From contig NZ_WTKU01000011.1 of the NCBI RefSeq assembly GCF_011378715.1, positions 1 to 64,000 on the forward strand: a stretch of DNA of 64,000 nucleotides, written 5' to 3'. Below, in pieces: positions 18,197-28,677 of this stretch. Under the pieces are notes generated by a model that saw only the letters and a program-made list of their open reading frames with translations, was not told where the DNA came from and did not search any database. This DNA is from Psychromonas sp. SA13A. GTDB lineage: Bacteria; Pseudomonadota; Gammaproteobacteria; Enterobacterales; Psychromonadaceae. The first letter of the stretch is position 1. Every line of letters begins with the position of its first letter. A program made the translations under genes and the position numbers.

Positions 18197-18970
18197 TTAG
18201 TTATGCTCAGTTTGTAGCAAGTAATTTAATAAAGTTTCATAGGCAAAAGAGCCGCGACAGCTTTTTATAAAATGTGAAATAGGTAAATGCGCTAAACTTG
18301 CATCCCTAAATTTAGTATCAATGGGAATAACACCATTCCAGACCTTGCCTTGATAGGTCTTTTTTAATTCATCTAAAGTTTTGATTGAAGCACTGGTGCG
18401 CCTGTCAAACATAGTAGGGATTATGCAATAATTAAAATCTTTGCCTCTCGACTGCTGCATGATGCCTAAGGTTTGTACCATACGTTGTAGGCCCTTCGAT
18501 GCTAAGAACTCAGTTTGTACAGGGATCAAAATCCGTTCACACGCGGCTAATGCATTAACCATCATCACACCTAATACCGGCGGGCAATCAATAAGCACAA
18601 AATCGTAATCATCTTCGACTAATTTAAGCTGCTTATAAAGAAATAACCCCATACCTTGTTGGTTTCCCAATACCCGATCCAAGGTGGCTAATGACATTGA
18701 TGCAGGAATTAATGATAAATTATCAATTTCAGTGGGCAGTATTAGTTTTTCTAATTCCGCCTTGGTAGTAGCAGGATCTTGAAAAAGGTCATATAAACTC
18801 ACCGGCAATTGGTCTGAATCATATTGTAAATAACTGGTTAATGAAGCATGCGGGTCAGTATCAATCAATAAAACACGAAAACCACGATCCACTAAGATCC
18901 CAGCAAGGGATGCGACGGTTGTGGTTTTTCCGACCCCACCTTTTTGATTTGCAATCGTCCAAACTTTCAC
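18197..18970 (-). CDS. parC: ParA-like ATPase ParC, polar chemotaxis localisation
   Basis: MinD/ParA-type ATPase. In Vibrio the ParC protein at this locus directs the chemotaxis array to the pole. The 257-residue protein starts with the deviant Walker A KGGVGKTTT at about residues 10-18, then the switch DTDPHASLTSYL and Walker B DFVLIDCPPVLG. It lies between motD and parP, where Pseudomonas and Vibrio carry this gene, and is distinct from FlhG at 26274. Confidence 0.88.
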   Translation of the reverse strand: MKVWTIANQKGGVGKTTTVASLAGILVDRGFRVLLIDTDPHASLTSYLQYDSDQLPVSLYDLFQDPATTKAELEKLILPTEIDNLSLIPASMSLATLDRVLGNQQGMGLFLYKQLKLVEDDYDFVLIDCPPVLGVMMVNALAACERILIPVQTEFLASKGLQRMVQTLGIMQQSRGKDFNYCIIPTMFDRRTSASIKTLDELKKTYQGKVWNGVIPIDTKFRDASLAHLPISHFIKSCRGSFAYETLLNYLLQTEHN

Positions 18971-18972
18971 CG

Positions 18973-19959
18973 TTATTCTTGCCTTGTGGTAATAATTAGT
19001 CGTCCATTAGGAAGGTAAACCTCACGCATTTCTTCACTATCTGGTTTAGGTGTGCGTAATATTTTTTGTTGTTCTTTATCCGTTGATTTCATATTGTCTT
19101 TGCCAAAGGAATTATCTGTATATAATGCAAATTTTGAGATCGCAATAACCACTCGACGACTGTTTAATGGGTCTACTTTTCCGTTACTATCAGTAAACGG
19201 CTGGAATTTTCCATAACCTTCAATGACCATTCTTTCTCCAACGATACCACGCTCATTAAAAGCATGTAACACACTGATCGCCCGTAATGCCGATAACTCC
19301 CAGTTTGACTGGTATAGTTCGTTGGAAACGTTAGTTAAATCAGTATAACCACGTAATCGAATCATATTGGTAGCTGGCGCTAAAACAGCAGCAATGCGTT
19401 CAATTTTCTGCTCAGCGGTATTTAAAATGGTATGACTTTCAGCTGCAAATAATAACGGACCTTTCATTTCAATGGTCAGCCAATCGCCGTTTAAATCAAT
19501 GCTTAAATCGCCCGCTTCTAACTCTGTCTCTAATTCCGCTTGTAATGATAACTGCAGTTCACTTAAAGCATTACCAGTATAATAACCTTGTGGCGTTGAT
19601 AACTGCTCGGCAGGTATTTGTTGTGTAGAAAGTTGCTCAATGGGTAAATCGCTAACATAACCCTGAGCATAATTATCACCGTCACTGATTAATGCAGGGC
19701 CGGTATTATCTTTAATATCGTTACTATTTTTAGTTAATATGCCTGTCGCATTAGAGCCACTATTGGTGGGTTGAACAAACTTACTGGCACTTTGAATTAC
19801 ACTAATAATTTCTTGGTATTTTTCTTCTTTATTCAGTGAGACCGCATACAGCACCACAAATAAAGCAAACATTAAGGTCATATAATCTGCGTAAGAGACG
19901 GTCCAACGATGAATATGGTTGTTTTGCTTTTGGTGTAATCGAGGTCTGCGTCTAGACAT
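18973..19959 (-). CDS. motD: MotB/OmpA-family stator protein (MotD-like)
   Basis: Stator subunit that anchors MotA-type channels to peptidoglycan. The 328-residue protein has a short basic N-terminus, one membrane span with the ion-binding aspartate in WTVSYADYMTLMFALFVV (about residue 25), a long linker, and an OmpA-like domain (about 170-280) with RLRGYTDLT and ALRAISVLHAF. It overlaps motC by one base. Its place after cheB matches motD of Pseudomonas. Proton or sodium use cannot be fixed from sequence alone. Confidence 0.88.
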   Translation of the reverse strand: MSRRRPRLHQKQNNHIHRWTVSYADYMTLMFALFVVLYAVSLNKEEKYQEIISVIQSASKFVQPTNSGSNATGILTKNSNDIKDNTGPALISDGDNYAQGYVSDLPIEQLSTQQIPAEQLSTPQGYYTGNALSELQLSLQAELETELEAGDLSIDLNGDWLTIEMKGPLLFAAESHTILNTAEQKIERIAAVLAPATNMIRLRGYTDLTNVSNELYQSNWELSALRAISVLHAFNERGIVGERMVIEGYGKFQPFTDSNGKVDPLNSRRVVIAISKFALYTDNSFGKDNMKSTDKEQQKILRTPKPDSEEMREVYLPNGRLIITTRQE

Positions 19960-20711
19960 TAGTAAGCTGCTCTAGCGATATACCCATGTAATCGACGCTC
20001 TAATAACAGGCTGTTTTCACCATCGGCAATCGCAATTAATCCCACCATCGACATCTCTTGAAATAATGCTCGATGTTGATAGTTTAAACGGATTTTATTA
20101 GCAATAGGCAGGAATATAAAATTAGCAAAGGCAACCCCGTAGATAGTGGCAACAAAAGCAACTGCGATGCCTTGTCCCAATAACTCAGGCTGATCTAGAA
20201 ATGCCATTGCTTGAATCAAGCCTAGTACGGCACCAATAATACCTATGGTTGGACTGTAACCACCCATTGCATCAAAAACCTGTGCACTTCGCTCGTGCTG
20301 ATCCATTTCCAATTCAATTTCTTGTTGTAAAACGTCTTGTAATGCAGCCCTATCACAGCCATCCACCAACATAGCAATGCCAATCTGAGTAAAACTATCG
20401 TTCTGTTCCAGGCTTTCTTTTTCGAGGCTTAAAAATCCTTCCTGCCGAGAGAGCACGGACCAACGTTTGAGTTTTTGTATTTGCTCATCTAGGGAGTAAT
20501 TAGGAGGTGTAAATAAGGTGAATAACTGTGTACTAGCATCTTTTAATTGCTTTGAAGATGATTGAATTAAAATAGTACCAACAGTACCACCAAACACAAT
20601 TAAAAAAGCAGCGAGATCAAATAACCCACTCAACGGCGCATTATGATAAAGCTGTGCAAATAGCACACTAGATACGATGACAATGAAGCCAACAATACCC
20701 ATTCTATTCAT
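19959..20711 (-). CDS. motC: MotA-family stator protein (MotC-like)
   Basis: Ion-channel subunit of a flagellar stator. The 250-residue protein has four hydrophobic spans and the MotA_ExbB core [16 protein letters not shown] and [21 protein letters not shown] near residues 150-205. The cytoplasmic loop between spans 2 and 3 carries conserved charged residues for torque transfer. It overlaps cheB by 8 bp and pairs with motD. A main motAB/pomAB pair is presumably elsewhere, since none lies with fliA. Confidence 0.9.
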   Translation of the reverse strand: MNRMGIVGFIVIVSSVLFAQLYHNAPLSGLFDLAAFLIVFGGTVGTILIQSSSKQLKDASTQLFTLFTPPNYSLDEQIQKLKRWSVLSRQEGFLSLEKESLEQNDSFTQIGIAMLVDGCDRAALQDVLQQEIELEMDQHERSAQVFDAMGGYSPTIGIIGAVLGLIQAMAFLDQPELLGQGIAVAFVATIYGVAFANFIFLPIANKIRLNYQHRALFQEMSMVGLIAIADGENSLLLERRLHGYIARAAY

Positions 20712-21894
20712 GTTTTAATTCCACTAAAATTCGTTTTGCCACTTGCTCTAATGCAATTGACTCGGTGGCGATGCCCGCTTTAGTAACTGCTTGTGGCATA
20801 CCATAGACAACACAACTTGCTTCGTCTTGAGCCCAAATTTCAGCACCTTTATCTTTTAATAAACGCGCCCCATCTCGCCCATCTGCGCCCATACCGGTCA
20901 ACACAATCGCCAATACTTTATCTGCGTATGATTTTGATAAAGAAGCAAAAGTTATATCAACACTGGGTTTATAGTTAAGCGCCGCGCTACCATCTAATAT
21001 TTTTATTTGTCCGTTTGGACCAACCATCATTTGTTTACCGCCAGGAGCTAAATAAGCACAGCCAGCTCTTAATATGTCACCATTTTCAGCTTCTTTCACA
21101 GCAATCCGACAGTTACTATTTAAACGGTCTGCAAATGCTTTTGTGAATGTACCCGGCATATGCTGTATTAATACAATCGGCAATTTAAAATCACTAGGTA
21201 ATGCGGTTAATATTTTTTGTAATGCAACAGGACCACCCGTTGAGGTACCAATCGCTAACACCTTGTATGACTTACCCGATGCTTTAGTGCGCATAGGTTT
21301 TGTTGCCGCAACTGGCGCGCTTGACGGATTTGAATTTAACGCGCTTTTGGCAGAAATCTGCTGACGCTCATTGGCTCTTTGTAATGCTGTTAACGCAGCG
21401 CCTGGAGCAATAGATTTTCTAGCACTAGGATTATTGACACTATGAGAAGTCGAGGTATGTACGGATTCAGCAGTTTTCTCTGTGACCCGATAAACCCTTC
21501 TTCTGGCTATCGTTTGAATACGTTGTTGTAATAGAGTGATGGCTTCTTCTTTATCTCTGGCAATATCTTCAAATTTTTTCGGTAGAAAATCACAAGCACC
21601 CGCTTCTAATGCATCTAGCGTTGCACTTGCGCCTTGGTGTGTTAACGATGAAAACATCAAAATAGGCACCGGTGTCGATGCCATAATTTTTTGCACTGCC
21701 GTGATGCCGTTCATCACTGGCATTTCAATATCCATGGTAACAACATCAGGTTTATGTTTAATCACCATATCAATGGCTTCTTGGCCATTATTCGCTGTCG
21801 CAATCACTTCTAATGCAGGAGATGCATTAATAATTTCACTAACTCGTCGACGGAAAAAACTAGAATCATCAACTACTAACACTTTAATCGTCAT
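20704..21894 (-). CDS. cheB: Chemotaxis methylesterase/glutamine deamidase CheB
   Basis: Response regulator that demethylates receptors during adaptation. The 396-residue protein has a receiver domain (residues 1-125, [14 protein letters not shown] and phospho-acceptor in [13 protein letters not shown]). A long Ser/Ala-rich linker follows (about 140-205), then the esterase domain with catalytic Ser in IGTSTGGP, His in LIQHMPGTF and Asp in GMGADGRDG. It lies 10 bp downstream of cheA. Confidence 0.97.
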   Translation of the reverse strand: MTIKVLVVDDSSFFRRRVSEIINASPALEVIATANNGQEAIDMVIKHKPDVVTMDIEMPVMNGITAVQKIMASTPVPILMFSSLTHQGASATLDALEAGACDFLPKKFEDIARDKEEAITLLQQRIQTIARRRVYRVTEKTAESVHTSTSHSVNNPSARKSIAPGAALTALQRANERQQISAKSALNSNPSSAPVAATKPMRTKASGKSYKVLAIGTSTGGPVALQKILTALPSDFKLPIVLIQHMPGTFTKAFADRLNSNCRIAVKEAENGDILRAGCAYLAPGGKQMMVGPNGQIKILDGSAALNYKPSVDITFASLSKSYADKVLAIVLTGMGADGRDGARLLKDKGAEIWAQDEASCVVYGMPQAVTKAGIATESIALEQVAKRILVELKHE

Positions 21895-21904
21895 TAATTT
21901 TCCT

Positions 21905-24217
21905 TTACGCGTAGTGTTTTAGTAAACTTGGCAAGTCTAAGATTAAGGCTATTCCACCATCACTTGTAATAGTTGCACCTGCCATACCTGGCGTTCCTGA
22001 CAATAATTTATCCAAGGCTTTGATAACCACCTCTTCCTGACCTAACAACCCATCCACTACAAAAGCCACCAATTGAGTACCAAGCTGCACAATAACTACA
22101 TGGCCTAAACCTTTACCTTTTTCCGCACGCGGTGCTTTAGGCGCTAACCAATCACGTAAATAAAATAAAGGAATAGCACGGTCTCGAATAACTATAGTTA
22201 GTTGACCATTCACAACATTGGTTTTAGCTAAATCGAGATGAAATATTTCATTAACATTCGTTAATGGTAAAGCAAATGTTTGCTTTGCAATCACTATCAT
22301 CAAAGTAGGTAAAATAGCTAACGTGAGCGGTACTTTAATTTCTAAACGTGTGCCCTTACCAATCGCAGAGTCAATAGAAATTGTTCCGTTCAAGCGACTG
22401 ATACTGGTTTTAACTACGTCCATGCCTACACCACGGCCTGAAATATCTGAGATTTCAGCTTTTGTTGAAAAGCCCGGAGCAAAAATCAAAGAGTACGCTT
22501 CTTTATCGGTCATGCGATCCGCACCATCTTGATCTAAGATGCCTTTATTGATCGCTATCTGTTTTAATCTTTCAGCATCCATTCCTGCGCCATCGTCTTC
22601 GATAACTAATAGTATATGATCGCCTTCTTGGGCCGCTGATAATAAAATTCGTCCCTGTGTTTCTTTGCCTGACTGCATTCGAATATCTGGCATTTCAATA
22701 CCGTGGTCTACGGAGTTACGCACTAAATGCACTAGGGGATCGGCCAAAGCCTCTACTAAATTTTTATCAAGATCTGTTTCTTCACCCACTAATTCTAAAT
22801 GAATATTTTTGCCTAACTGACGAGCAAGATCTCGTACCACGCGAGGAAACTTACCAAAGACTTTCTTGATAGGTTGCATACGTGTCTTCATCACCGAGCC
22901 TTGTAAATCGCCGGTAACTATCGCTAAATTAGCAATTGCACGTGACATCTCTTCATTGTCAGATGTTGACTCTAAACTAACCAAGCGGTTACGTACTAAT
23001 ACCAGCTCACCGACCATGTTCATTATTTCATCTAGCGTGCTCGTATCAACTCGCACTGTAGGCTCTGCTTGCGCTACTTTATTAGCCGGCGCTTTTGCAG
23101 CGGCAGCTTTATCTTTAACTACAGCCGGTTTTACAGCTTCACTTTTTACTGGCTCTGATTTAGCAGCAGGCGCTGGCTGTATAGCTTTTACGTCGGGTTT
23201 GACTACAGACTGTATTGCTTCAGCCGGTTTTGACTCTGTTTCTACACTTTTTGCTGAAGTATTTTTTACTGATGCATTTTTTGCTGAGCCATGTAGCTCA
23301 TCAAGTAATGATTCAAACTCGTCATCAGTGATCGCATCTGAAGTATCACTATCAATGGCAGGGATACCACTATGCGCACCTTTACCATGTAATTCATCGA
23401 GTAAATTTTCGAATTCATCATCACTAATTTCATCGCTATCCTCAACAATAGCCGAAGGTGCTGTTGCAGATAACGAATGTTTACCTACACCATGCAACTC
23501 ATCTAACAATGATTCGAATTCGTCATCACTAATATCTGAATCGTCGGCAGCATCTTGTTTAGAAGCGTCATTATCTGTATTCGGTTTTGCATGTAATTCA
23601 TCTAATAAACTTTCGAATTCATCTTCCGTAATATCTGCATTTTCTTTTTTGGCGGGTTGAGCTTCTACATTAGAGCCTGATTGTGCATGTAATTCATCGA
23701 GTAGCGCATCAAACTCAAATTCATCAATATCACTAATATTATCTGACGTTGCAAGAATGGGCTCTATGATCGCTTCTGGTGAAGTAACGACGGTTTCAAC
23801 AACTACTTGTTCGACTTCAGTCGCAGCGGCAGGTTTACTTAATCGATGCAATGCATCTAAAAGTGATGCCGAAGCTTTTTCCATTTTTTCGCCATTTTGC
23901 ACGGCAGAAAATTGATCATTAATTATATCTAATGCGCCTAGGATTGTATCCATCAATTCAGAATCAACTTGACGATTCCCTTGACGTAAACCATCAAAAA
24001 CATTCTCTGCGCCGTGACAAGTCTCAACTAACTCTGTCAGCGAAAGAAAGCCTGCACCACCCTTTACAGTGTGGAAACCACGGAAAATAGCATTTAACAG
24101 TTCGGTATCATTGGGGTTATTTTCTAATTCAACGAGCTGTTCAGATAACAACTCTAAAATTTCCCCAGCTTCAACTAAAAAGTCTTGCAAGATCTCTTCA
24201 TCTACTTCAAATGTCAT
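21905..24217 (-). CDS. cheA: Chemotaxis histidine kinase CheA with five-repeat linker
   Basis: Kinase that phosphorylates CheY and CheB. The 770-residue protein begins with an HPt domain (phospho-His49 in [13 protein letters not shown]). The linker (about 160-312) holds five copies of a [17 protein letters not shown] motif. An Ala/Lys/Pro-rich stretch follows, then dimerisation (about 390-455), the ATPase domain (N, G1 and G2 boxes: [26 protein letters not shown]) and a C-terminal CheW-like regulatory domain. No typical CheY-binding P2 domain is clear. The repeated linker occupies the place of the Vibrio LID region that binds ParC/ParP. Confidence 0.97.
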   Translation of the reverse strand: MTFEVDEEILQDFLVEAGEILELLSEQLVELENNPNDTELLNAIFRGFHTVKGGAGFLSLTELVETCHGAENVFDGLRQGNRQVDSELMDTILGALDIINDQFSAVQNGEKMEKASASLLDALHRLSKPAAATEVEQVVVETVVTSPEAIIEPILATSDNISDIDEFEFDALLDELHAQSGSNVEAQPAKKENADITEDEFESLLDELHAKPNTDNDASKQDAADDSDISDDEFESLLDELHGVGKHSLSATAPSAIVEDSDEISDDEFENLLDELHGKGAHSGIPAIDSDTSDAITDDEFESLLDELHGSAKNASVKNTSAKSVETESKPAEAIQSVVKPDVKAIQPAPAAKSEPVKSEAVKPAVVKDKAAAAKAPANKVAQAEPTVRVDTSTLDEIMNMVGELVLVRNRLVSLESTSDNEEMSRAIANLAIVTGDLQGSVMKTRMQPIKKVFGKFPRVVRDLARQLGKNIHLELVGEETDLDKNLVEALADPLVHLVRNSVDHGIEMPDIRMQSGKETQGRILLSAAQEGDHILLVIEDDGAGMDAERLKQIAINKGILDQDGADRMTDKEAYSLIFAPGFSTKAEISDISGRGVGMDVVKTSISRLNGTISIDSAIGKGTRLEIKVPLTLAILPTLMIVIAKQTFALPLTNVNEIFHLDLAKTNVVNGQLTIVIRDRAIPLFYLRDWLAPKAPRAEKGKGLGHVVIVQLGTQLVAFVVDGLLGQEEVVIKALDKLLSGTPGMAGATITSDGGIALILDLPSLLKHYA
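23288..23737 (-). repeat. Five tandem acidic motif repeats inside cheA
   Basis: At about residues 161-177, 196-209, 229-242, 264-277 and 296-310 of CheA the pattern I-[ST]-[DE]-D-E-F-E-x-L-L-D-E-L-H recurs with 33-35 residue spacing and Ala/Ser/Asp-rich spacers. Each copy is predicted by eye to be a short amphipathic helix. The nucleotide copies differ at many third positions, so the duplication is not recent and the peptide is under selection. Confidence 0.93.
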
Positions 24218-24229
24218 TTCCCGGTCCCT

Positions 24230-24976
24230 TTAAAATCCTAAACTTGAAAGTAAATCATCAACTTCATCTTGTCCATTAACAACGTCTGAACGCGTTTCAG
24301 CATTCATAATAGGACCTTCAGCCTCTATATTGTTGTATTGTGTTTTTGCACAATTAGCTAATTCGCTTTCTTTACTACAAACGGTCAATATGACAATCAA
24401 TTTAGACTCAACTTCCTGTACTAAATCAATCACTCTATTAATCATTTGCCCAGTTAAATCCTGAAACTCTTGAGCCATTAAAATCTCAGTTAATTTATTG
24501 CGTAAATCAACGGCACTGATTTTAGAATGAGCAAAGATTTCATCCAGTGAATGACATAGCGTCTTAAAGTCACCTAATTCTAAGTTGCGTGTCATTAACC
24601 CTTGCCAACTTGGTGTAATGGCCTCTAAATCGTAAATTAGTTTATCGGCAATAGGTAAGCAGTAGTCTACGGCATCCATGGTAGTGTTCGCCGCTTTATC
24701 AGTCATTTCAATAACATAATTTAGGCGGTTTTGAGCATCGGGTAAATCTTGCCCTGCTAAATCAACTAAACGCGTGTCATTATTAAAACAGAGTAATGCT
24801 TCATGCAAATCACGGGTGAGCTCGCCAATTTGTTCAAATATAATCTGATCGGATGTAACTGAAAAATCAATACTCTCAACAATCTTATTAGCTTCAGTGA
24901 TTTGCTCTGCTTCTAAGTATGCTACAAGCGCCTTAGCTTGAGAGAGAGAGATGTGTGGCATAATTGTATTCGCCAT
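24230..24976 (-). CDS. cheZ: Chemotaxis phosphatase CheZ
   Basis: Dephosphorylates CheY-P. The 248-residue, mostly helical protein has the catalytic segment AQEFQDLTGQMINRVIDLV (catalytic Gln in DLTGQ) near residues 165-183 and the C-terminal CheY-binding peptide VDDLLSSLGF. It lies 12 bp before cheA and 17 bp after cheY. Confidence 0.96.
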   Translation of the reverse strand: MANTIMPHISLSQAKALVAYLEAEQITEANKIVESIDFSVTSDQIIFEQIGELTRDLHEALLCFNNDTRLVDLAGQDLPDAQNRLNYVIEMTDKAANTTMDAVDYCLPIADKLIYDLEAITPSWQGLMTRNLELGDFKTLCHSLDEIFAHSKISAVDLRNKLTEILMAQEFQDLTGQMINRVIDLVQEVESKLIVILTVCSKESELANCAKTQYNNIEAEGPIMNAETRSDVVNGQDEVDDLLSSLGF

Positions 24977-24993
24977 ACTGTAACCCCCTAAAG

Positions 24994-25377
24994 TTAACCT
25001 AAACGCTCAAATACTTTATCTAATTTCTCTTTCAACGTACCAGCCGTAAATGGTTTAACAATATAACCATTTACACCAGCTTGAGCAGCTTCAATAATTT
25101 GCTCTCGTTTTGCTTCAGCGGTTACCATTAAAACAGGAAGGTGTTTTAACTGAGGGTCTTTACGGATCTCTTTTAAAAGATCAATACCTTGCATTATTGG
25201 CATGTTCCAGTCAGTGACCACAAAATCAAAATTACCACTTTTTAACATAGGCAGAGCTGTATGGCCGTCATCGGCTTCATAGGTATTTGTAAAACCCAAA
25301 TCTCTTAACAAATTTTTAATTATTCTTCTCATTGTTGAAAAATCGTCAACAATCAAGATTTTCATATCTTTTTTCAA
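24994..25377 (-). CDS. cheY: Chemotaxis response regulator CheY, TTG start
   Basis: Flagellar switch regulator. The 127-residue receiver domain has acidic pocket [12 protein letters not shown], phospho-acceptor Asp in FVVTDWNMP, Thr in [10 protein letters not shown] and the Lys in [11 protein letters not shown]. The frame begins at TTG 25377 (codons for MKKDMKIL); an AGGGGA site lies 5 bases upstream of it, while the first ATG (25365) would be 17 bases away, so TTG is the better start. A 185-bp AT-rich gap separates it from fliA. Confidence 0.95.
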   Translation of the reverse strand: MKKDMKILIVDDFSTMRRIIKNLLRDLGFTNTYEADDGHTALPMLKSGNFDFVVTDWNMPIMQGIDLLKEIRKDPQLKHLPVLMVTAEAKREQIIEAAQAGVNGYIVKPFTAGTLKEKLDKVFERLG

Positions 25378-25562
25378 AACATTCCCCTAAGTCAAAAATC
25401 TACTTATTGTTATTTAAAGCTACTTAATGTTACTTAAATCTACCTATTATTATTAACTACAATAAAAGTAGATAAAAATTGGAAAAAAACATTATATTTC
25501 TACATTATTTTTTAGCTTGGTACTTGCAGTGTGAGCAACTCCTTGGAATTACTCCTTATTGG

Positions 25563-26273
25563 CTATATTCTATCAGGATTAACTTTAGATTTCAGTCGAT
25601 GTACGGCTTGGCTAAGAATTTGGCTAACACGTGATTCACTGACTTCAAGAATTAACCCTATTTCTTTTAAATTCAATTCTTCATCATAATAAAGCGATAA
25701 CACTAATGCTTCTCGTTGTGGAAGTTGTTCAATCATTTGCGCTAATTGATGAGTAAATTGATTATCTGCAACAGCATCAAAAGTACTATCAAAAGAAGAA
25801 CTTGGCTGTGCAAACATATCATCTGGATTGGCTAAATCTTCATAGGCGACCAATCTTGCACAATTAACATCCTGTAACATTTGCTGATATTCAGGTAATG
25901 GTATTTGCAGATAATTAGCAACATCGATCTCTTTGGCGTCTTCCCCAGTTTGTTTTTCAACAGCATCGATAGCACTGGCTATAGTTCTACTGTTTTTATG
26001 TACTGAACGAGGAACCCAATCACCTTTACGCATTTCATCTAACATCGCACCACGAATACGGATACCCGCAAACGTTTCAAAACTTGCGCCTTTAGTGGCA
26101 TCAAAATTACGCGCAGCTTCTAATAGTCCGATCATGCCAGATTGTACTAAATCATCGACCAGTACACTCGCAGGCAACCTAGCCATCAAATGATAAGCAA
26201 TTTTTTGCACCAGTTCTGAATGACGCCCAATCAGCTCTGATGTGTCGGTTTGGTATCCCTGCGCTTTAATCAC
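25563..26273 (-). CDS. fliA: Flagellar sigma factor FliA (sigma-28)
   Basis: Directs RNA polymerase to late flagellar genes. The 236-residue protein has region 2 (ARLPASVLVDDLVQSGMIGL, RIRGAMLDEMRKGDWVPRSV), region 3 and region 4 (LPQREALVLSLYYDEELNL, EIGLILEVSESRVSQI). The start is GTG 26273, immediately after the flhG stop codon, so the two are translationally coupled. Confidence 0.96.
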   Translation of the reverse strand: MIKAQGYQTDTSELIGRHSELVQKIAYHLMARLPASVLVDDLVQSGMIGLLEAARNFDATKGASFETFAGIRIRGAMLDEMRKGDWVPRSVHKNSRTIASAIDAVEKQTGEDAKEIDVANYLQIPLPEYQQMLQDVNCARLVAYEDLANPDDMFAQPSSSFDSTFDAVADNQFTHQLAQMIEQLPQREALVLSLYYDEELNLKEIGLILEVSESRVSQILSQAVHRLKSKVNPDRI

Positions 26274-27149
26274 TTATAATAGCTCTTTCAGAGTATCGTC
26301 TTTATCATTAAGCAAGAGTTTTTCAATGAAAAACTCTAAATGGCCGCCGGGTTGATGTGGAATAGGCCAATCACAAGCTCGATTCGCTAACGCTTTAAAA
26401 GCAAGAGAAGCGGGTGTTTTTGGAAAGGCATCAACCACAGTTTTTTGTTTTCTTACCGCTTGACGCACATTGCCATCAAATGGAATACAAGCCACTAACT
26501 CTAATGATGCATCTAAGAATCGATCCGTTACACGTGTTAATTTTGTAAATAGATCCTGCCCTTCACGTAAGCTTCTCACCATGTTTGCCACGATTTTAAA
26601 GCGATAAACACCATTTTGCTTACTTAGTATTTTAATTAGCGCGTAGGCATCGGTTATCGAAGTCGGCTCATCGCATACCACCATCAACACATCTTGAGCA
26701 GCTTGAGCAAAACTCACTACCATATTGGAAATACCTGCCGCGGTATCAATTAATAAAATATCGATCGGTGTTTGCAATGAACTAAAAGCCTGAATCAATC
26801 CGGCATGCTCAACATCCGTTAATTCAACCATGGATTGAGTACCAGAGGTTGCCGGAATGATCATCACTCCTTCTGGGCCTTTTACAATCACCTCATCTAA
26901 AGTACACTCACCGGACAACACATGTGATAAATTTTTAAGAACACGGATCCCTAATAAAACATCCACATTAGCAAGTCCTAAATCGGCATCGAGCACCATC
27001 ACACGCTTACCCATTTTAGCAAGTGACACAGCCATATTCAGTGTCACGTTAGTTTTACCCACACCGCCTTTACCGCCAGTGACAGCAATCACTTTAACCT
27101 GCTGATTTCTCATTCGTCTTAAACCGCTTGCTTGATCTGCCATCATCAT
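26274..27149 (-). CDS. flhG: Flagellar number regulator FlhG (FleN)
   Basis: MinD-like ATPase that limits the number of polar flagella, antagonising FlhF and, in Vibrio and Pseudomonas, the FlrA/FleQ regulator. The 291-residue protein has deviant Walker A TGGKGGVGKTNVTLN near residue 25, Walker B IDILLIDTAAGIS, and switch DADLGLANVDVLLG. A short N-terminal DQASGLRRM-type FlhF-activating segment is present. Three successive ATG codons could start it (27149, 27146, 27143). Confidence 0.95.
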   Translation of the reverse strand: MMMADQASGLRRMRNQQVKVIAVTGGKGGVGKTNVTLNMAVSLAKMGKRVMVLDADLGLANVDVLLGIRVLKNLSHVLSGECTLDEVIVKGPEGVMIIPATSGTQSMVELTDVEHAGLIQAFSSLQTPIDILLIDTAAGISNMVVSFAQAAQDVLMVVCDEPTSITDAYALIKILSKQNGVYRFKIVANMVRSLREGQDLFTKLTRVTDRFLDASLELVACIPFDGNVRQAVRKQKTVVDAFPKTPASLAFKALANRACDWPIPHQPGGHLEFFIEKLLLNDKDDTLKELL

Positions 27150-27207
27150 TGTTACTCATCATTTTAAAATTAGTTAAATCAATATAGTACACAACACAAT
27201 CATTGAA

Positions 27208-28665
27208 TTAATCTTCAGTGCTGCTGTACCATTGATGTTTGTCTTGTTGTTGTTGTGTTTCCATCATGGATAAAGTTCCGCTAATTAAATTTTCTACTTT
27301 AGCAATTTCAATATCTTCAGGAACACGCTGTCCAGTGGTGATATAACTAATCGGCAATGCATGCTTCATGGTTACACTTAACACTTCTCCTAGACCAATA
27401 CTTTCATCTATTTTAGTTAGAATACAGCCCGATAACGGGATACGCTTAAAGTGTTGTAATGCTTCTTCTACCACTCTACGTTGCGCAGTGGAAGGCACCA
27501 CTAAATAACTTTTAATATTAACACGGCTACTACTCATCAAAGTTTCTAACTGCTCAGAAAGACGCACATCTCGCTGTCCCATACCTGCAGTGTCGATCAA
27601 CACTAATCGTTTTTCTCTAAACTGGTATAAAATTTGTGACAACTCATCGGCATCTTTTGCTACGCGTACTGCACAGCCCATTATTTTACCGTAGGTTGCC
27701 AGTTGTTCATGTGCACCAATTCGATAGGTATCTGTTGTTATTAATGCAACTTGTTCAGGACCGTACTTAATAGCAAATTGTGCAGCTAATTTTGCAATGG
27801 TTGTGGTTTTACCGACTCCCGTTGGCCCTAACAGCGCAATAGCACCGCCTTGCACTAATATTTCATTTTGACCGATGGATATTTTATCTTGCAATAATGC
27901 TTGAATGTAGTGCTGTACTTCGCTTGAAGAGGCATCTTCAGGAACATAACTGGCTAAATGATCTGCGATTTCATCGGAAAAGCCAGCGCTGTTTAACCAC
28001 TTAATAATCATCGCGCGAACAGGCTCTTTACGTTCAATTTCTTGCCACATTAATCCTGATACTTGATGTTCAAGCAGTTTACGCAATGAAGCAACTTCTT
28101 CACTAATTTTAGCAATTTCTTTATTGTCACTCGCACGATTGGTAGGCGCTGAATTTCTTGTTAAAGGCGCACTCGTTTCTTGTCGATTATTCCAATTTTG
28201 CTGCTCCGCTAGCGTAGCAGGTTGTGATGACGATGAATAAGAGGTAGACCTTCTTTCTTCTTCTTCTTGAAAAGAAAAAGCAGGCAAGTCATCACGTTTT
28301 TTAGGCTGTGGTTTCTTGTTTTGTTGCGCATTAACCTTACCAAAAAACGAGTTTAATGATTTAGCAAAGTCATCTCCGCTTTCTTTACGATTACTACGAA
28401 TACTATTGGGTAATTTTATTTTTGGTACTTTTTCTGCACTTTTAGAAGACAGTTGCACACTATCTTCTTTTAATTGCGACAGTGCATCGCCTTTATCTGC
28501 TTTTGCATCAGCCGAGGTTTGTGATTGATAATCAACGGCGGCCACAATTTCAATGCCGCCGACTACTTTTTTATTAGACATGATCACAGCATCTGGGCCT
28601 AAAACTTCTTTGACCTCAACCATAGCCGTACGCATATCTTTTGCAAAAAATCGTTTAATTTTCAT
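27208..28665 (-). CDS. flhF: SRP-type GTPase FlhF, flagellar placement
   Basis: Marks the pole for flagellar assembly. The 485-residue protein has a conserved N-terminal B domain (MKIKRFFAKDMRTAMVEV), a variable Ser/Gln/Lys-rich middle (about 60-195), and NG GTPase domains. Visible motifs are LLGPTGVGKTTTIAKLA, TTDTYRIGAHEQLATYG, LVLIDTAGMGQRD and TKIDES. It lies 12 bp after flhA and 58 bp before flhG. Confidence 0.96.
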   Translation of the reverse strand: MKIKRFFAKDMRTAMVEVKEVLGPDAVIMSNKKVVGGIEIVAAVDYQSQTSADAKADKGDALSQLKEDSVQLSSKSAEKVPKIKLPNSIRSNRKESGDDFAKSLNSFFGKVNAQQNKKPQPKKRDDLPAFSFQEEEERRSTSYSSSSQPATLAEQQNWNNRQETSAPLTRNSAPTNRASDNKEIAKISEEVASLRKLLEHQVSGLMWQEIERKEPVRAMIIKWLNSAGFSDEIADHLASYVPEDASSSEVQHYIQALLQDKISIGQNEILVQGGAIALLGPTGVGKTTTIAKLAAQFAIKYGPEQVALITTDTYRIGAHEQLATYGKIMGCAVRVAKDADELSQILYQFREKRLVLIDTAGMGQRDVRLSEQLETLMSSSRVNIKSYLVVPSTAQRRVVEEALQHFKRIPLSGCILTKIDESIGLGEVLSVTMKHALPISYITTGQRVPEDIEIAKVENLISGTLSMMETQQQQDKHQWYSSTED

Positions 28666-28677
28666 TGATTACAACCA

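Noticed and set aside
22866-23660. 264-codon plus-strand ORF rich in Ser
   Set aside because: Antisense to the cheA repeats and linker; the periodic Ser-rich pattern is the complement of the acidic repeats.
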